In this document: piece by piece, positions 7,634 through 15,113 of the stretch
Layout of the letters: every line of letters begins with the position of its first letter
How positions within the stretch are numbered: position 1 is the stretch's first letter
Source: JAPWJZ01 sp038247245
Lineage (GTDB): Bacteria > Pseudomonadota > Alphaproteobacteria > Micavibrionales > UBA2020
Length of the DNA: 27,262 nt
NCBI GenBank assembly: GCA_038247245.1
Contig: JBBRVE010000033.1
Coordinates: 1 to 27,262, forward strand
Direction: 5' to 3'
Notes under the pieces: generated by a model
Told to the model about the DNA's origin: nothing
Seen by the model: only the letters and a program-made list of their open reading frames with translations
Database searches by the model: none
Made by a program: the position numbers and the translations under genes

Positions 7634-9457
7634 TTATCTGCGTCCAAAAAGTTTTTCAATATCGGCGAGTTTCAGTTCAACATAGGTCGGGCGGCCGTGG
7701 TTGCATTGCCCGGAATGGGGCGTGCGTTCCATCTGGCGCAGCAGCGCGTTCATTTCGGTCGGGGTCAGGCGGCGTCCGGCGCGCACAGACCCGTGGCAGG
7801 CCATGGTGGAGCAGACTTCCTCCAGCTTTTCCTTCAGCCCCATCGTCTGCCCGTAATTGGCGACGTCATCGGCAAGATCCAGCACCATCTGCTTGATATT
7901 GATGTTGCCCAGCAGCGCGGGCGTTTCCTGCACCACAATCGCGCCGGGGCCGAAGGTATCAATCACCAATCCCAGTTCCTCCAGCTCCGCTTTGCGCGCC
8001 AGCAGGCGTTCGGCGGAGGGTTGGTCCATTTCCACGATTTCTGGCAGCAACAACGGCTGGCGTGCGATGCCACCGGCATTCAGCGCCTTCTTCATGTCTT
8101 CGTACACAAGACGTTCATGCGCCGCGTGCTGGTCGACCAGCACAAGGCCATCCGCCGTTTGCGCGACGATGTACGTTTCATGCACCTGCGCGCAGGCGGC
8201 CCCCAGCGGGTATTCGGCGGGAACGTCAATTGCGTTCACATCGTCATGCGCGCGCGATGCAGGCGCGGTTTGCAGGGCGAGGTTGCCGGATGACGCATAG
8301 GCGCTGCCCGAATACTGCGCGCCCGACATTCCCTTCAGGCCCGGATAATTCGATGCAGGCTGGCGGTATTCACCGTCCCAGCTGTTGCCGCTGGCAGCGG
8401 GGAATTGCGGCGCGGTAAAGGCGGCCAGCGTATCGCCCGCAACGGTCGTCGATGCACGGTGGCCGGCGGCGGTGATGGCGTGTTTCAATCCGCCCACGAT
8501 CAACCCCCGCACCAGCGCGGAATCGCGGAAGCGCACTTCCGATTTCGCAGGATGCACGTTCACATCGACATCCGATGGCGGCAGGTCGAGGAACAGGCAC
8601 AGCATCGGGTGGCGGTCATAGGCGAGGAAATCCATGTATGCGCCGCGTATCGCGCCGATCAGCTGCTTGTCGCGCACGGGCCGGCCGTTGACGAAAAACT
8701 GCTGGAACTGGTTCGTGCCGCGGTTCAGCGTCGGCAGGCTGGCATAGCCGGTCAGCTTCACGCCGTCACGTTCGGCATCGAGGCGCAACGCGTTTTCGGC
8801 GAATTCGCGCCCCATGATCTGGCGCAAACGGCAAAGGCGTCGTTCGTACAAATCGCCTGGCGATGCGGGCAGGTCGAGCGTTTCCTTGTCATCCGCCGTG
8901 AACTTGAAATGGATATCGGGGTATGCCATCGCGAGGCGTTCAACAACATCACGCACGCTCTGCGTTTCGGTGCGCGGGCTTTTCAGGAATTTCAGGCGGG
9001 CAGGCGTGGCGTAGAACAAATCCCGCGCTTCAACTTTTGTGCCCTTGCCATGCGCGGCGGGGGCAGGTTTTGATTTCTTGCCGCCATCGACGGTGATCGC
9101 AAAACCTTCGGCGTCTTTCTGGCGGCTGGTGATTGTCAACCGGCTGACCGCGCCGATGGAGGGCAATGCCTCGCCGCGAAAACCGAGCGATGCGATATTG
9201 ACCAGATCTTCGTCGGGCAGTTTCGATGTGGCATGACGTTCTACCGCGAGGCTCAGGTCATCCGCCGTCATGCCGATGCCGTCGTCGTTGATGGAAATCA
9301 GCGATGCGCCACCGTCGCGCACCACAACCTCGATGCGCGTCGCGCCTGCGTCGATGGAATTTTCGACGAGTTCCTTCACGGCGGCGGCGGGGCGTTCGAT
9401 GACCTCGCCGGCGGCGATCTGGTTGATGAGCGTTTCTGGAAGCTGGCGGATATGCAT
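7634..9457 (-). CDS. mutL: DNA mismatch repair protein MutL (endonuclease type)
   Basis: MutL of 607 residues. The GHKL ATPase part has ELVENSIDAGA (29-39), DDGIGM (58-63) and GFRGEALPSIGAVS (92-105). The C-terminal domain holds DQHA-x2-E-x4-E (Asp442 to Glu453), ACHGSVRAGRRL and CNHGRP (585-590), the metal-binding motifs of nicking MutL proteins found in bacteria without MutH. The linker (about 335-415) is low-complexity. The start MHIRQLPETLINQIAAGEVI matches the family start, so an open 110-residue upstream extension is rejected. No ribosome binding site precedes this ATG; a -10 box ends 6 nt before it, suggesting a leaderless mRNA. Confidence 0.96.
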   Translation of the reverse strand: MHIRQLPETLINQIAAGEVIERPAAAVKELVENSIDAGATRIEVVVRDGGASLISINDDGIGMTADDLSLAVERHATSKLPDEDLVNIASLGFRGEALPSIGAVSRLTITSRQKDAEGFAITVDGGKKSKPAPAAHGKGTKVEARDLFYATPARLKFLKSPRTETQSVRDVVERLAMAYPDIHFKFTADDKETLDLPASPGDLYERRLCRLRQIMGREFAENALRLDAERDGVKLTGYASLPTLNRGTNQFQQFFVNGRPVRDKQLIGAIRGAYMDFLAYDRHPMLCLFLDLPPSDVDVNVHPAKSEVRFRDSALVRGLIVGGLKHAITAAGHRASTTVAGDTLAAFTAPQFPAASGNSWDGEYRQPASNYPGLKGMSGAQYSGSAYASSGNLALQTAPASRAHDDVNAIDVPAEYPLGAACAQVHETYIVAQTADGLVLVDQHAAHERLVYEDMKKALNAGGIARQPLLLPEIVEMDQPSAERLLARKAELEELGLVIDTFGPGAIVVQETPALLGNINIKQMVLDLADDVANYGQTMGLKEKLEEVCSTMACHGSVRAGRRLTPTEMNALLRQMERTPHSGQCNHGRPTYVELKLADIEKLFGRR

Positions 9458-9463
9458 AGCGTA

Positions 9464-9491
9464 TTTATAGCGCGATTCCGCGCCTTGACAA
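9464..9491 (-). promoter_or_regulatory. mutL promoter, probably leaderless
   Basis: Read on the minus strand, TTGTCA (9491-9486), a 16-bp spacer and TATAAA (9469-9464) form a good sigma70-type promoter. Only 6 nt separate the -10 box from the mutL ATG, so transcription would begin at or next to the A of the start codon. The -35 box overlaps the -35 box of the divergent promoter on the plus strand. Confidence 0.6.
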
Positions 9492-9511
9492 AGGGGCAGA
9501 CAAGACATAAT
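9484..9511 (+). promoter_or_regulatory. Promoter of the YdjM-like hydrolase gene
   Basis: CTTGAC (9484-9489), a 16-bp spacer and CATAAT (9506-9511) resemble the CTTGAC-type promoters of alphaproteobacteria. Transcription would start about 9518, leaving a leader of roughly 33 nt with an AAAGGA site at 9537-9542 before the ATG at 9551. It shares the core TTGACAA with the mutL promoter on the other strand. Confidence 0.5.
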
Positions 9512-9550
9512 TTTTAACCTGTTCATATTGATATTTAAAGGATTTTCAGC

Positions 9551-10114
9551 ATGTCGACCGTCTTTTCGCACCCCGTCGTGCCGGTTGCCATCGCCCTCGC
9601 ACTCGGCCAAAAGAGAATCCCCCGCAGCCTGTTGGTGGTGGGCGCGTTTTGCTCGATCCTGCCTGATTTCGACTGCATCGGTTTTATCTTTGGCGTCGCG
9701 TATGAAAGCCAGTTCGGGCATCGCGGTTTCACGCATTCGGTTTTCTTCGCCGTTGCCGTCGCCGCTTTCTGGGCATGGCGCAACCACGAATTCACGGTCG
9801 ATGGCGTGGCTATCAAGCGCGCCGTTGTTTTCAGCTATCTTTTTATCAGCACCGTTTCACACCCGCTGCTCGACGCGCTGACCGATGGCGGTTTGGGCGT
9901 TGCGCTGTGGTGGCCGTTTTCGACAGCGCGGTTTTTCTTTGACGACACGCCGCTGCCTGTCTGCCCCATCGGCCACGGGTTTTTCAGCGCCGAAGGCATG
10001 GCGGCATTGCAGGGCGAATTAAGGCTGTTGTGGCTGCCCGCGCTGACGCTGGGGCTGCTGGGTCTTTCTGTCCGGAAGTTGTGGGGAAGGTTCGCCCGCA
10101 AGGGTAGAGCCTGA
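9551..10114 (+). CDS. YdjM/DUF457-like membrane-bound metal-dependent hydrolase
   Basis: Protein of 187 residues with 4-5 hydrophobic segments. The metal-ligand pattern of the YdjM/YbcI (DUF457) family is clear: H7 in the first helix, LPDFD (37-41), HRGFTHS (57-63) and SHPLLDALTDGG in the third helix. E. coli YdjM is in the LexA regulon, and relatives are annotated as inner-membrane hydrolases of unknown substrate. I see no LexA-type operator here. It has its own promoter and an AAAGGA ribosome binding site, and runs divergently from mutL. The substrate is unknown. Confidence 0.85.
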   Translation: MSTVFSHPVVPVAIALALGQKRIPRSLLVVGAFCSILPDFDCIGFIFGVAYESQFGHRGFTHSVFFAVAVAAFWAWRNHEFTVDGVAIKRAVVFSYLFISTVSHPLLDALTDGGLGVALWWPFSTARFFFDDTPLPVCPIGHGFFSAEGMAALQGELRLLWLPALTLGLLGLSVRKLWGRFARKGRA

Positions 10115-10237
10115 TTACATTCTCTCAACTTTGACCTCAGGATTCAAGGTAATTTATGGTGACAACGCGTTATCGACAGGCTTTTGCGCTGCCGCATGAA
10201 GCACATCGCCGTAAAATAATTTTTTCAAAATGATGAG

Positions 10238-10257
10238 CCCCGTCACGCGAATGTGAC
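10238..10257. other. Intergenic hairpin CCGTCAC/GTGACGG
   Basis: A perfect 7-bp stem (10238-10244 with 10251-10257) with a 6-nt loop lies in the 168-bp space between two convergent genes. On the plus strand a T6 run begins 14 nt later; on the minus strand an A/T-rich tract follows after about 14 nt. It may help end transcription on either strand but is not a textbook terminator. Confidence 0.3.
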
Positions 10258-10282
10258 GGTTGTGACAGGCTTTTTTCGCGAT

Positions 10283-11584
10283 TTATCGCGGATCGCTTTC
10301 GGGGTCGAACACCGCGTCGTCCAGCACCGCATCGGTGAAGGTCGCGCCCTTCAGGATCGCGCCCGTGAAATCGGCGCCGCGCAAATCGGTGTTGGTGAAG
10401 GTTGCGCCGTGCAGATCGCATTTGTTGAACCGCGCCTCCATCAGGCGGCTGCCGCTGAAATTGCAATGACGCAGCTGCGCTTCCTCCATCCGGCAGGGGA
10501 TGTGGTAGGTGATGCCGTCGGGTTTTTTTAAGACCAGCGGGTTCATGTTCGCGCGGCTGAAATCGGCGCGGTGCATCATGGCGTTGCGAAAACGCGCGCC
10601 GCGCAAATCGGCGCTCTGGAACAGGCATTTGCGGAAGTCTGAATCATCAAGGTTCGCGCCCTGCATTTCGATCGACCTCAAATCCATTTCGGCAAAAGTG
10701 CATTTGTTGGCGCGCACGGCGGTAAAACGCTGCGTCGATAATTTGGGCCCCTTGCGCATGTCGATATCGGTCAGCGTCAATTGCCTGCCCTGCTGGCCGG
10801 CGGTTGCAACCCAGCGCACATGGTTCAGAATCAATTCGTCGAGCGTCATCGGCATTTCCGCGACGGCCTGGCCCTTGGTCGCGCCGGTCAGCGTCAGCGT
10901 GAAATTGCTGCCGCCTTTTTCGACCTTTTCCATCGTCGTGCCGGTCATGGTGGCGTAGGAAAAATCGGCGTTGCGCAGGTCGGATTGCTTCATGTCGGCA
11001 TTCGATAAATCCGCGCCCTTCATGTTTGCGCCCTGCAAATTCATGCCGGCCATTTTCGCGTTTTCAAGGATCGCGTCGCTGAAATCGGCGGAAATGGCGG
11101 TCGCGCCCGTCAGGTTCGCGCCTGTCAGGTCGCTGCCCGTGAACATGACGATGCCGGCCTGCGCGGTTTTGGCGTACTGGTCGTCGGCGTTCTTGATTTT
11201 GCGTTTCAGGATGGTCCGACCCTGACGCAAATCCGCGCCTTGTAAATTCGCCATCGATAAATCAGCTTCGCCCACTTCCGCGCCGCGCATATCGGCGCGC
11301 ACGAGGCGTGTGTTGGTCAGCTTGGCACTGGATAGGTCGACGCCGAACAGGGTGGCGCTTTCAAAATTCGCGCCGGTCAAGTCGGCGAAGGCCATGATGC
11401 AGCCCGAAAAATCCGACTGCGATAAATTCTGGCCGATGAAGGAAAGCCCCGTCATGTCACGGTCGCGTAGCACCGCGCGTGCGCCGCCCGCCTTCGCACT
11501 CAGGAAATTCTGGTGCTTGCGGATCATGTCGTTCAGCTCCGCCTGCGTGACGGGCTTCAGATTGAAGTCTTCTTCCTGCGCCAT
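10283..11584 (-). CDS. Pentapeptide-repeat protein with two repeat blocks
   Basis: Protein of 433 residues built largely of A(D/N)LXX pentapeptides, which fold as a right-handed quadrilateral beta helix. Block one covers about 45-125 and 145-222 (for example ADLTGANFESATLFGVDLSS) with a charged insertion at 122-143 (LKRKIKNADDQYAK). Block two covers about 285-430. Before each block is a related helical motif of the form H-x2-aromatic-x5-G-x-R leading to D-x-DM, at 24-44 and 255-276. There is no signal peptide, so it is probably cytoplasmic. Some family members mimic DNA or bind gyrase, but nothing here indicates a target. It lies 137 bp downstream of the RTX gene. Confidence 0.88.
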   Translation of the reverse strand: MAQEEDFNLKPVTQAELNDMIRKHQNFLSAKAGGARAVLRDRDMTGLSFIGQNLSQSDFSGCIMAFADLTGANFESATLFGVDLSSAKLTNTRLVRADMRGAEVGEADLSMANLQGADLRQGRTILKRKIKNADDQYAKTAQAGIVMFTGSDLTGANLTGATAISADFSDAILENAKMAGMNLQGANMKGADLSNADMKQSDLRNADFSYATMTGTTMEKVEKGGSNFTLTLTGATKGQAVAEMPMTLDELILNHVRWVATAGQQGRQLTLTDIDMRKGPKLSTQRFTAVRANKCTFAEMDLRSIEMQGANLDDSDFRKCLFQSADLRGARFRNAMMHRADFSRANMNPLVLKKPDGITYHIPCRMEEAQLRHCNFSGSRLMEARFNKCDLHGATFTNTDLRGADFTGAILKGATFTDAVLDDAVFDPESDPR

Positions 11585-11666
11585 CGTCCAACAAAGCCCT
11601 TCTGGTCATGGAATGGGAACGCCAGAATCCCACAAGTCCATGATATATGAGGATGTTTTAGGAATG

Positions 11667-11695
11667 GTTAACCCGCCCGCGCGGGATGGGCTAAC
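11667..11695 (-). terminator. Hairpin between the RTX and pentapeptide genes
   Basis: GTTAACCC (11667-11674) pairs with GGGCTAAC (11688-11695) with one mismatch or wobble, and the 13-nt interval contains the self-complementary core CCCGCGCGGG, extending the stem. It lies 27-55 nt after the RTX stop. No U-run follows on the minus strand, so it could be an attenuator or an RNA-stabilising 3' hairpin instead of an intrinsic terminator. Confidence 0.35.
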
Positions 11696-11721
11696 TGTAA
11701 GCCGTTGTATTGTCTGCCAAA

Positions 11722-13347
11722 TTAGCTGGCGATGAGCACGCCTGCGTTCAGGAGCGCCAGTTCATCGTTCAGGCCGGTGGCGCGGTTGAGGGTGGCGATC
11801 TGTATGAAATTGTCGCCGCCGCCATCGGCATCGACGAACAGCACGCTGCCCGTGCCGACGGTGTCAATGCGCACGAATTGCGTGATGTCGTCAGCCATGG
11901 GGTCGAAACCTGTCAGCAGGTTTGAAATATCGATCTTGTCGCCCTGCACGCGGTTGAAATCGGTCACGGTATCGGATACGCCGTCGGTTGCGGTGAAAGT
12001 AAAAATATCCGCACCCGCGCCGCCTGTCAGTGTGTCGTTGCCCATGCCGCCGTCCAGCGTGTCGTTGCCGCCGACGCCGTTCAGGATATTGGCGTTCGCG
12101 TTGCCCGTGATGATGTTGGCAGATACGTTGCCCGTGCCGCGGATGGCGGCGCCCGACAGTTCGAGGTTTTCAAGTCCCGCGACAAGCGTATAGCTGACCG
12201 ATGCGTGGACGGTGTCGATGCCCGCGCTGTCGCTGATGCTGTCGCCGGCGTTGTCGACCACATAGGTGTCGTTGCCCGCGCCGCCAATCAGCCTGTCCGC
12301 GCCGATGCCGCCATCGAGCGTGTTATCGCCGGTATTGCCGGTCAGCGTATTGCGCAGGTCGTTGCCGGTCGCGTCGATATTGCCCCCGCCCGTCAGGACC
12401 AGTTTTTCGATGTTCAGTCCCTGCAGGGAAAGATTAAAGCTTACGCTGCTGTTGACGGTATCTACGCCCTGACTGGCAAGCTCGATCACGCTGTCCGCGC
12501 CGCTGTCGACGAAATAGACGTCATTCCCAAGGCCGCCCGCCAGAAAATCGTCGCCCGCGCCGCCATCCAGCGTGTCATTGCCCGTATCGCCATACAGTGT
12601 ATCGGAAACGGCGCCGCCGTACATTTTGTCGTTACCGGCAAACCCGTGCCATTCGCGCGTGCCGTCGATCACTGTGAAAGTGTCGCTCAGGTTGAACAGG
12701 TATGCGGTGTTGAGGATGTCATCCAGCGTGAAGGCGGCATCGGAAGCGCGTTGATACGCCGCGACCTGATAAACGCCGCTGAGGGAGAACGACCCGCCGG
12801 CATCGGTTGCCGTGATCGTATTGTAATAGCCCTGACTCCGGCTGGCCTGAAACTTGCCGATATATTCGATTTGCATGTTGTTGCTGTAGCTGACAAGGCG
12901 CGTGACTTCGCCGATCACGCCGAAGAAGCTGTTGATGCGCATGTGGCCTTCCAGCAAAATGCCGTCGGTGCCGTCAAAACCGGACAGGCTGTCGATCCAT
13001 GTCGTGCCGATGTCGCCGACGCTGTATGCCATGCTGCCGCGGAAAGAGAAAGATCCCCCGTCGCCTGTAAAGTCGATGGTATCGATAATGCCGTTCGCCA
13101 GCAGGAGGTTGGTGCCATGCACATACGCGTCTCCGTTCGCGCCGAACAGAAAGGCCTGCAATTCATCGTTGGTTTCGATCATCGGCACATCGTAGTTGAA
13201 GTTGTAAAAATCGTTGAAGGCGGTGAAGAGGTGGTTGTCCCAGAAAAGCTGGCCAAAAAACCTGCCGTCATCGAACGCAATCGGGTCTGCCGCGGTCAGG
13301 GTGGAAATGTCGCCGGCGCTGCCGATGTTGTTGGTGCTGTTCGCCAT
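11722..13347 (-). CDS. RTX (hemolysin-type Ca-binding repeat) secreted protein
   Basis: Protein of 541 residues without a signal peptide. Residues 1-250 form an unrecognised N-terminal domain rich in Gly, Asp and aromatics. About 255-470 hold RTX nonapeptides such as GNDTLDGGAGDD and GGNDTLDGGMGND. These alternate with a longer module of the type GNDTYVVDNAGDS...GIDTVHASVSYTL...LENLELSG. The last 65 residues (ADIFTFTA, DTVTDFNRVQGDKIDISNLL) match the C-terminal part typical of type I secretion substrates. It is therefore expected to be exported and to fold in calcium. No ABC exporter, membrane fusion protein or TolC gene is in the window. AAGGGGAG precedes the ATG. The role is unknown. Confidence 0.88.
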   Translation of the reverse strand: MANSTNNIGSAGDISTLTAADPIAFDDGRFFGQLFWDNHLFTAFNDFYNFNYDVPMIETNDELQAFLFGANGDAYVHGTNLLLANGIIDTIDFTGDGGSFSFRGSMAYSVGDIGTTWIDSLSGFDGTDGILLEGHMRINSFFGVIGEVTRLVSYSNNMQIEYIGKFQASRSQGYYNTITATDAGGSFSLSGVYQVAAYQRASDAAFTLDDILNTAYLFNLSDTFTVIDGTREWHGFAGNDKMYGGAVSDTLYGDTGNDTLDGGAGDDFLAGGLGNDVYFVDSGADSVIELASQGVDTVNSSVSFNLSLQGLNIEKLVLTGGGNIDATGNDLRNTLTGNTGDNTLDGGIGADRLIGGAGNDTYVVDNAGDSISDSAGIDTVHASVSYTLVAGLENLELSGAAIRGTGNVSANIITGNANANILNGVGGNDTLDGGMGNDTLTGGAGADIFTFTATDGVSDTVTDFNRVQGDKIDISNLLTGFDPMADDITQFVRIDTVGTGSVLFVDADGGGDNFIQIATLNRATGLNDELALLNAGVLIAS

Positions 13348-13389
13348 GCAAACTCCCCTTAAAAAAGGATGGAAGAGCGTCCGTGATCG

Positions 13390-14328
13390 TTATGCCGCCT
13401 GCTTGTGGTCGCTTTTGGATGGGACGTAGCCCGAGGGCACGACCTTCGATGCGGGTTCGGTGTGGTAAGTCTGGTCGTCAAAAAACAGGTCGGCGCCGAT
13501 TGCGGCCAAGACGTCCACTTTTTGGTATTTGTGGCCTTCCTGCGACGAGCGCCCGATCATATAGGCGCCGTCCACGATCTGGCCCCAATCGATCAGCGTG
13601 TTCATCGGGCGCACCTGCGCCGTGCCGGAACGCATGGTGACCAGCGAGGTTTCAATCGGGCAGTCGTCCTTGGCAAAGGTCGCCTTCAGCGCCTGGATCA
13701 CGAACAGCACCTTGGCGAACGGGCCCTGCGGCATCGGCACTTCGGCGTTTTCGGTTTCGTATTTCAAAAATCCGAGCAGGCCGTCACGCTGGAAAATCGC
13801 TTCGCTTTCGCCGCCGAACAAAACCATGTCGCCATCAAACGCGAAATGCACTTTACCGGGTTTGCAGGCGGGGGCGGCTTCAAGGGGCGGGTCATGCAAC
13901 ACGCAGGCGGCGATATCGCCATCAACCGCGCGCTGAACGTCTTCGGGATGCTTGGACAGGAACAGGTCGATGCCATAGGCCTTGAGCAAACGTGCCTCGA
14001 CCGGTTTGCCGCCCGTGAGGGCGATGCGCGGAATATCGAGCCCGTAATGGTCGAGCGAGTAACGGGCGCGCAGGCCGGTTTCAATGTCGTTGCGCGAGAT
14101 CAGCGCGACTTCGATCCGCGGCTTTTCGCCGGGGATGTTGATGGCCAGCAATTTCTGGATCACGCAAAACGCGGTGCCGGGTTTCATGACGTCGCGGCGG
14201 CGGGAGAATTGCAGGGCGCGATATTCCTCGATCCCCTTCGTCTGGTAAACACCATGCTCCTCCCGCAGGTCGAAAAGTGCGGAAGTCGAGATGCCGATCG
14301 TGAGAGGTTTGTACTGTGTGCCTGTCAT
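13390..14328 (-). CDS. 5'-nucleotidase (PF06189 family)
   Basis: Protein of 312 residues resembling the cytosolic 5'-nucleotidase family of bacteria and animal NT5C1. The start is LTIGISTSALFDLREEHGVY, followed by KPGTAFCVIQKLLAINIPGE, VALISRNDIETGLR, HFAFDGDMVLFGGESEAIF (the D-x-D-like acidic motif) and SGTAQVRPMNTLIDWG. It would dephosphorylate nucleoside 5'-monophosphates in the cytoplasm. I chose the ATG before TGTQYKPL; an in-frame TTG 33 nt upstream is possible. Neither start has a clear ribosome binding site. A TATAAT lies 9 nt before the ATG (14343-14338), so a very short leader is possible. The RTX gene follows after 42 nt. Confidence 0.88.
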   Translation of the reverse strand: MTGTQYKPLTIGISTSALFDLREEHGVYQTKGIEEYRALQFSRRRDVMKPGTAFCVIQKLLAINIPGEKPRIEVALISRNDIETGLRARYSLDHYGLDIPRIALTGGKPVEARLLKAYGIDLFLSKHPEDVQRAVDGDIAACVLHDPPLEAAPACKPGKVHFAFDGDMVLFGGESEAIFQRDGLLGFLKYETENAEVPMPQGPFAKVLFVIQALKATFAKDDCPIETSLVTMRSGTAQVRPMNTLIDWGQIVDGAYMIGRSSQEGHKYQKVDVLAAIGADLFFDDQTYHTEPASKVVPSGYVPSKSDHKQAA

Positions 14329-14541
14329 GCCGCAATCATTATATAATTCAATAATTAACAATACATCATATGCCCGATTTTACAAAAAAGGGAAGGGGTT
14401 ATTGGCGTTTTTTCATCCTTTTGCACCGCAAAAAACGTCTGTAACCAAGGGCTTTGGCAACTTTATTATCAAGTTATTAACGATTATGGCCCTAACGTAG
14501 AATAGACCCATATGAATTCGGGCGGAATTTGGAGGCAGGGA

Positions 14542-14766
14542 ATGGATACACATAGCATCGAGGCCCTTATCAAACGGAGTATACCCGGCGCGGATGTCAG
14601 CATTCAGGATGTGCGCGGCGACGGCCTGTGCCTGTCCGCCACGGTCGTCTGCCCGAATTTCGCCGGCAAGCCTCTGGTGGAACAGCACCGCATGGTGCAT
14701 GCAGCCCTTGGCGAGCATATCGGCGAAACCATCCACGCGCTGCTGATCAAGACACGCGTCGCATAA
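14542..14766 (+). CDS. BolA/IbaG family protein
   Basis: Protein of 74 residues with the BolA-like fold pattern: an N-terminal helix (SIEALIKRSIPGADVSIQDV), a central strand, and the conserved FAGKPLVEQHRMVHAALGEH block whose His supports Fe-S binding with a monothiol glutaredoxin. The GGAGG site at 14531-14535 is 6 nt before this ATG, which decides the start over one 30 nt upstream. The next gene is the glutaredoxin partner, 5 nt away. The short length favours the IbaG/BolA2-like subgroup. The pair handles [2Fe-2S] cluster transfer or iron sensing in related bacteria. Confidence 0.92.
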   Translation: MDTHSIEALIKRSIPGADVSIQDVRGDGLCLSATVVCPNFAGKPLVEQHRMVHAALGEHIGETIHALLIKTRVA

Positions 14767-14771
14767 TCATT

Positions 14772-15113
14772 ATGGCTCTGTTTGACAACAATGAAGTATT
14801 TGAGCGCATCCGCCACGATATCGGCGAGAACGATGTTGTGCTGTATATGAAGGGCTCGGCCGCGTTCCCGCAATGCGGCTATTCAGCGGCGGTCGTGCAG
14901 GTGTTGGAAAACATGGGCGTCCATTTCAAGGATATCGACGTTGTGGCCGATCCCGGCCTGCGTCAGGGAATTAAAGACTTCACCAACTGGCCCACCATCC
15001 CGCAGCTGTATGTGAAGGGCGAATTCATCGGCGGCTGCGATATCGTGCGCGACCTTTATGCCTCCGGCGAACTGCAGAGTTTGTTGCGCAAGCACCGCTT
15101 GATCGCGGACTGA
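14772..15113 (+). CDS. grxD: Monothiol glutaredoxin (Grx4 type) with CGYS active site
   Basis: Protein of 113 residues, a single-domain Grx4-type monothiol glutaredoxin. Lys27 in YMKGS, the active-site cysteine Cys35, and the glutathione-binding WPTIPQLYVKGEFIGGCDIV are all present. These proteins bind a glutathione-ligated [2Fe-2S] cluster as dimers or with BolA, and deliver clusters. The motif is FPQCGYS in place of the usual PxCGFS, a Phe to Tyr change next to the cysteine pocket. It starts 5 nt after the bolA-like gene and is surely co-transcribed. Its last 58 nt overlap the 3' end of the convergent Nudix gene. Confidence 0.94.
   Translation: MALFDNNEVFERIRHDIGENDVVLYMKGSAAFPQCGYSAAVVQVLENMGVHFKDIDVVADPGLRQGIKDFTNWPTIPQLYVKGEFIGGCDIVRDLYASGELQSLLRKHRLIAD

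Noticed and set aside
9458..9787. Open 110-residue N-terminal extension of the mutL frame
   Set aside because: MutL proteins begin at MHIRQLPETLINQIAAGEVI; the extension overlaps the divergent gene at 9551 and has no MutL similarity.
10115..10282. Possible small RNA in the space between the YdjM-like and pentapeptide genes
   Set aside because: Only one short stem is visible, with no promoter or U-tract at the right distance.
12205..13362. 385-residue plus-strand ORF antisense to the RTX gene
   Set aside because: The RTX frame has clear nonapeptide repeats; the antisense frame is open because repeated GC-rich codons avoid stops on the other strand.
13405..14346. 313-residue plus-strand ORF across the 5'-nucleotidase gene
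   Set aside because: The opposite strand encodes a recognisable nucleotidase; this frame has no motifs or ribosome binding site.
14329..14541. Strong promoter set between the 5'-nucleotidase and bolA genes
   Set aside because: TATAAT-like boxes exist on both strands (14338-14343 and TAGAAT at 14498-14503) but no matching -35 boxes, so I did not list them as separate features.
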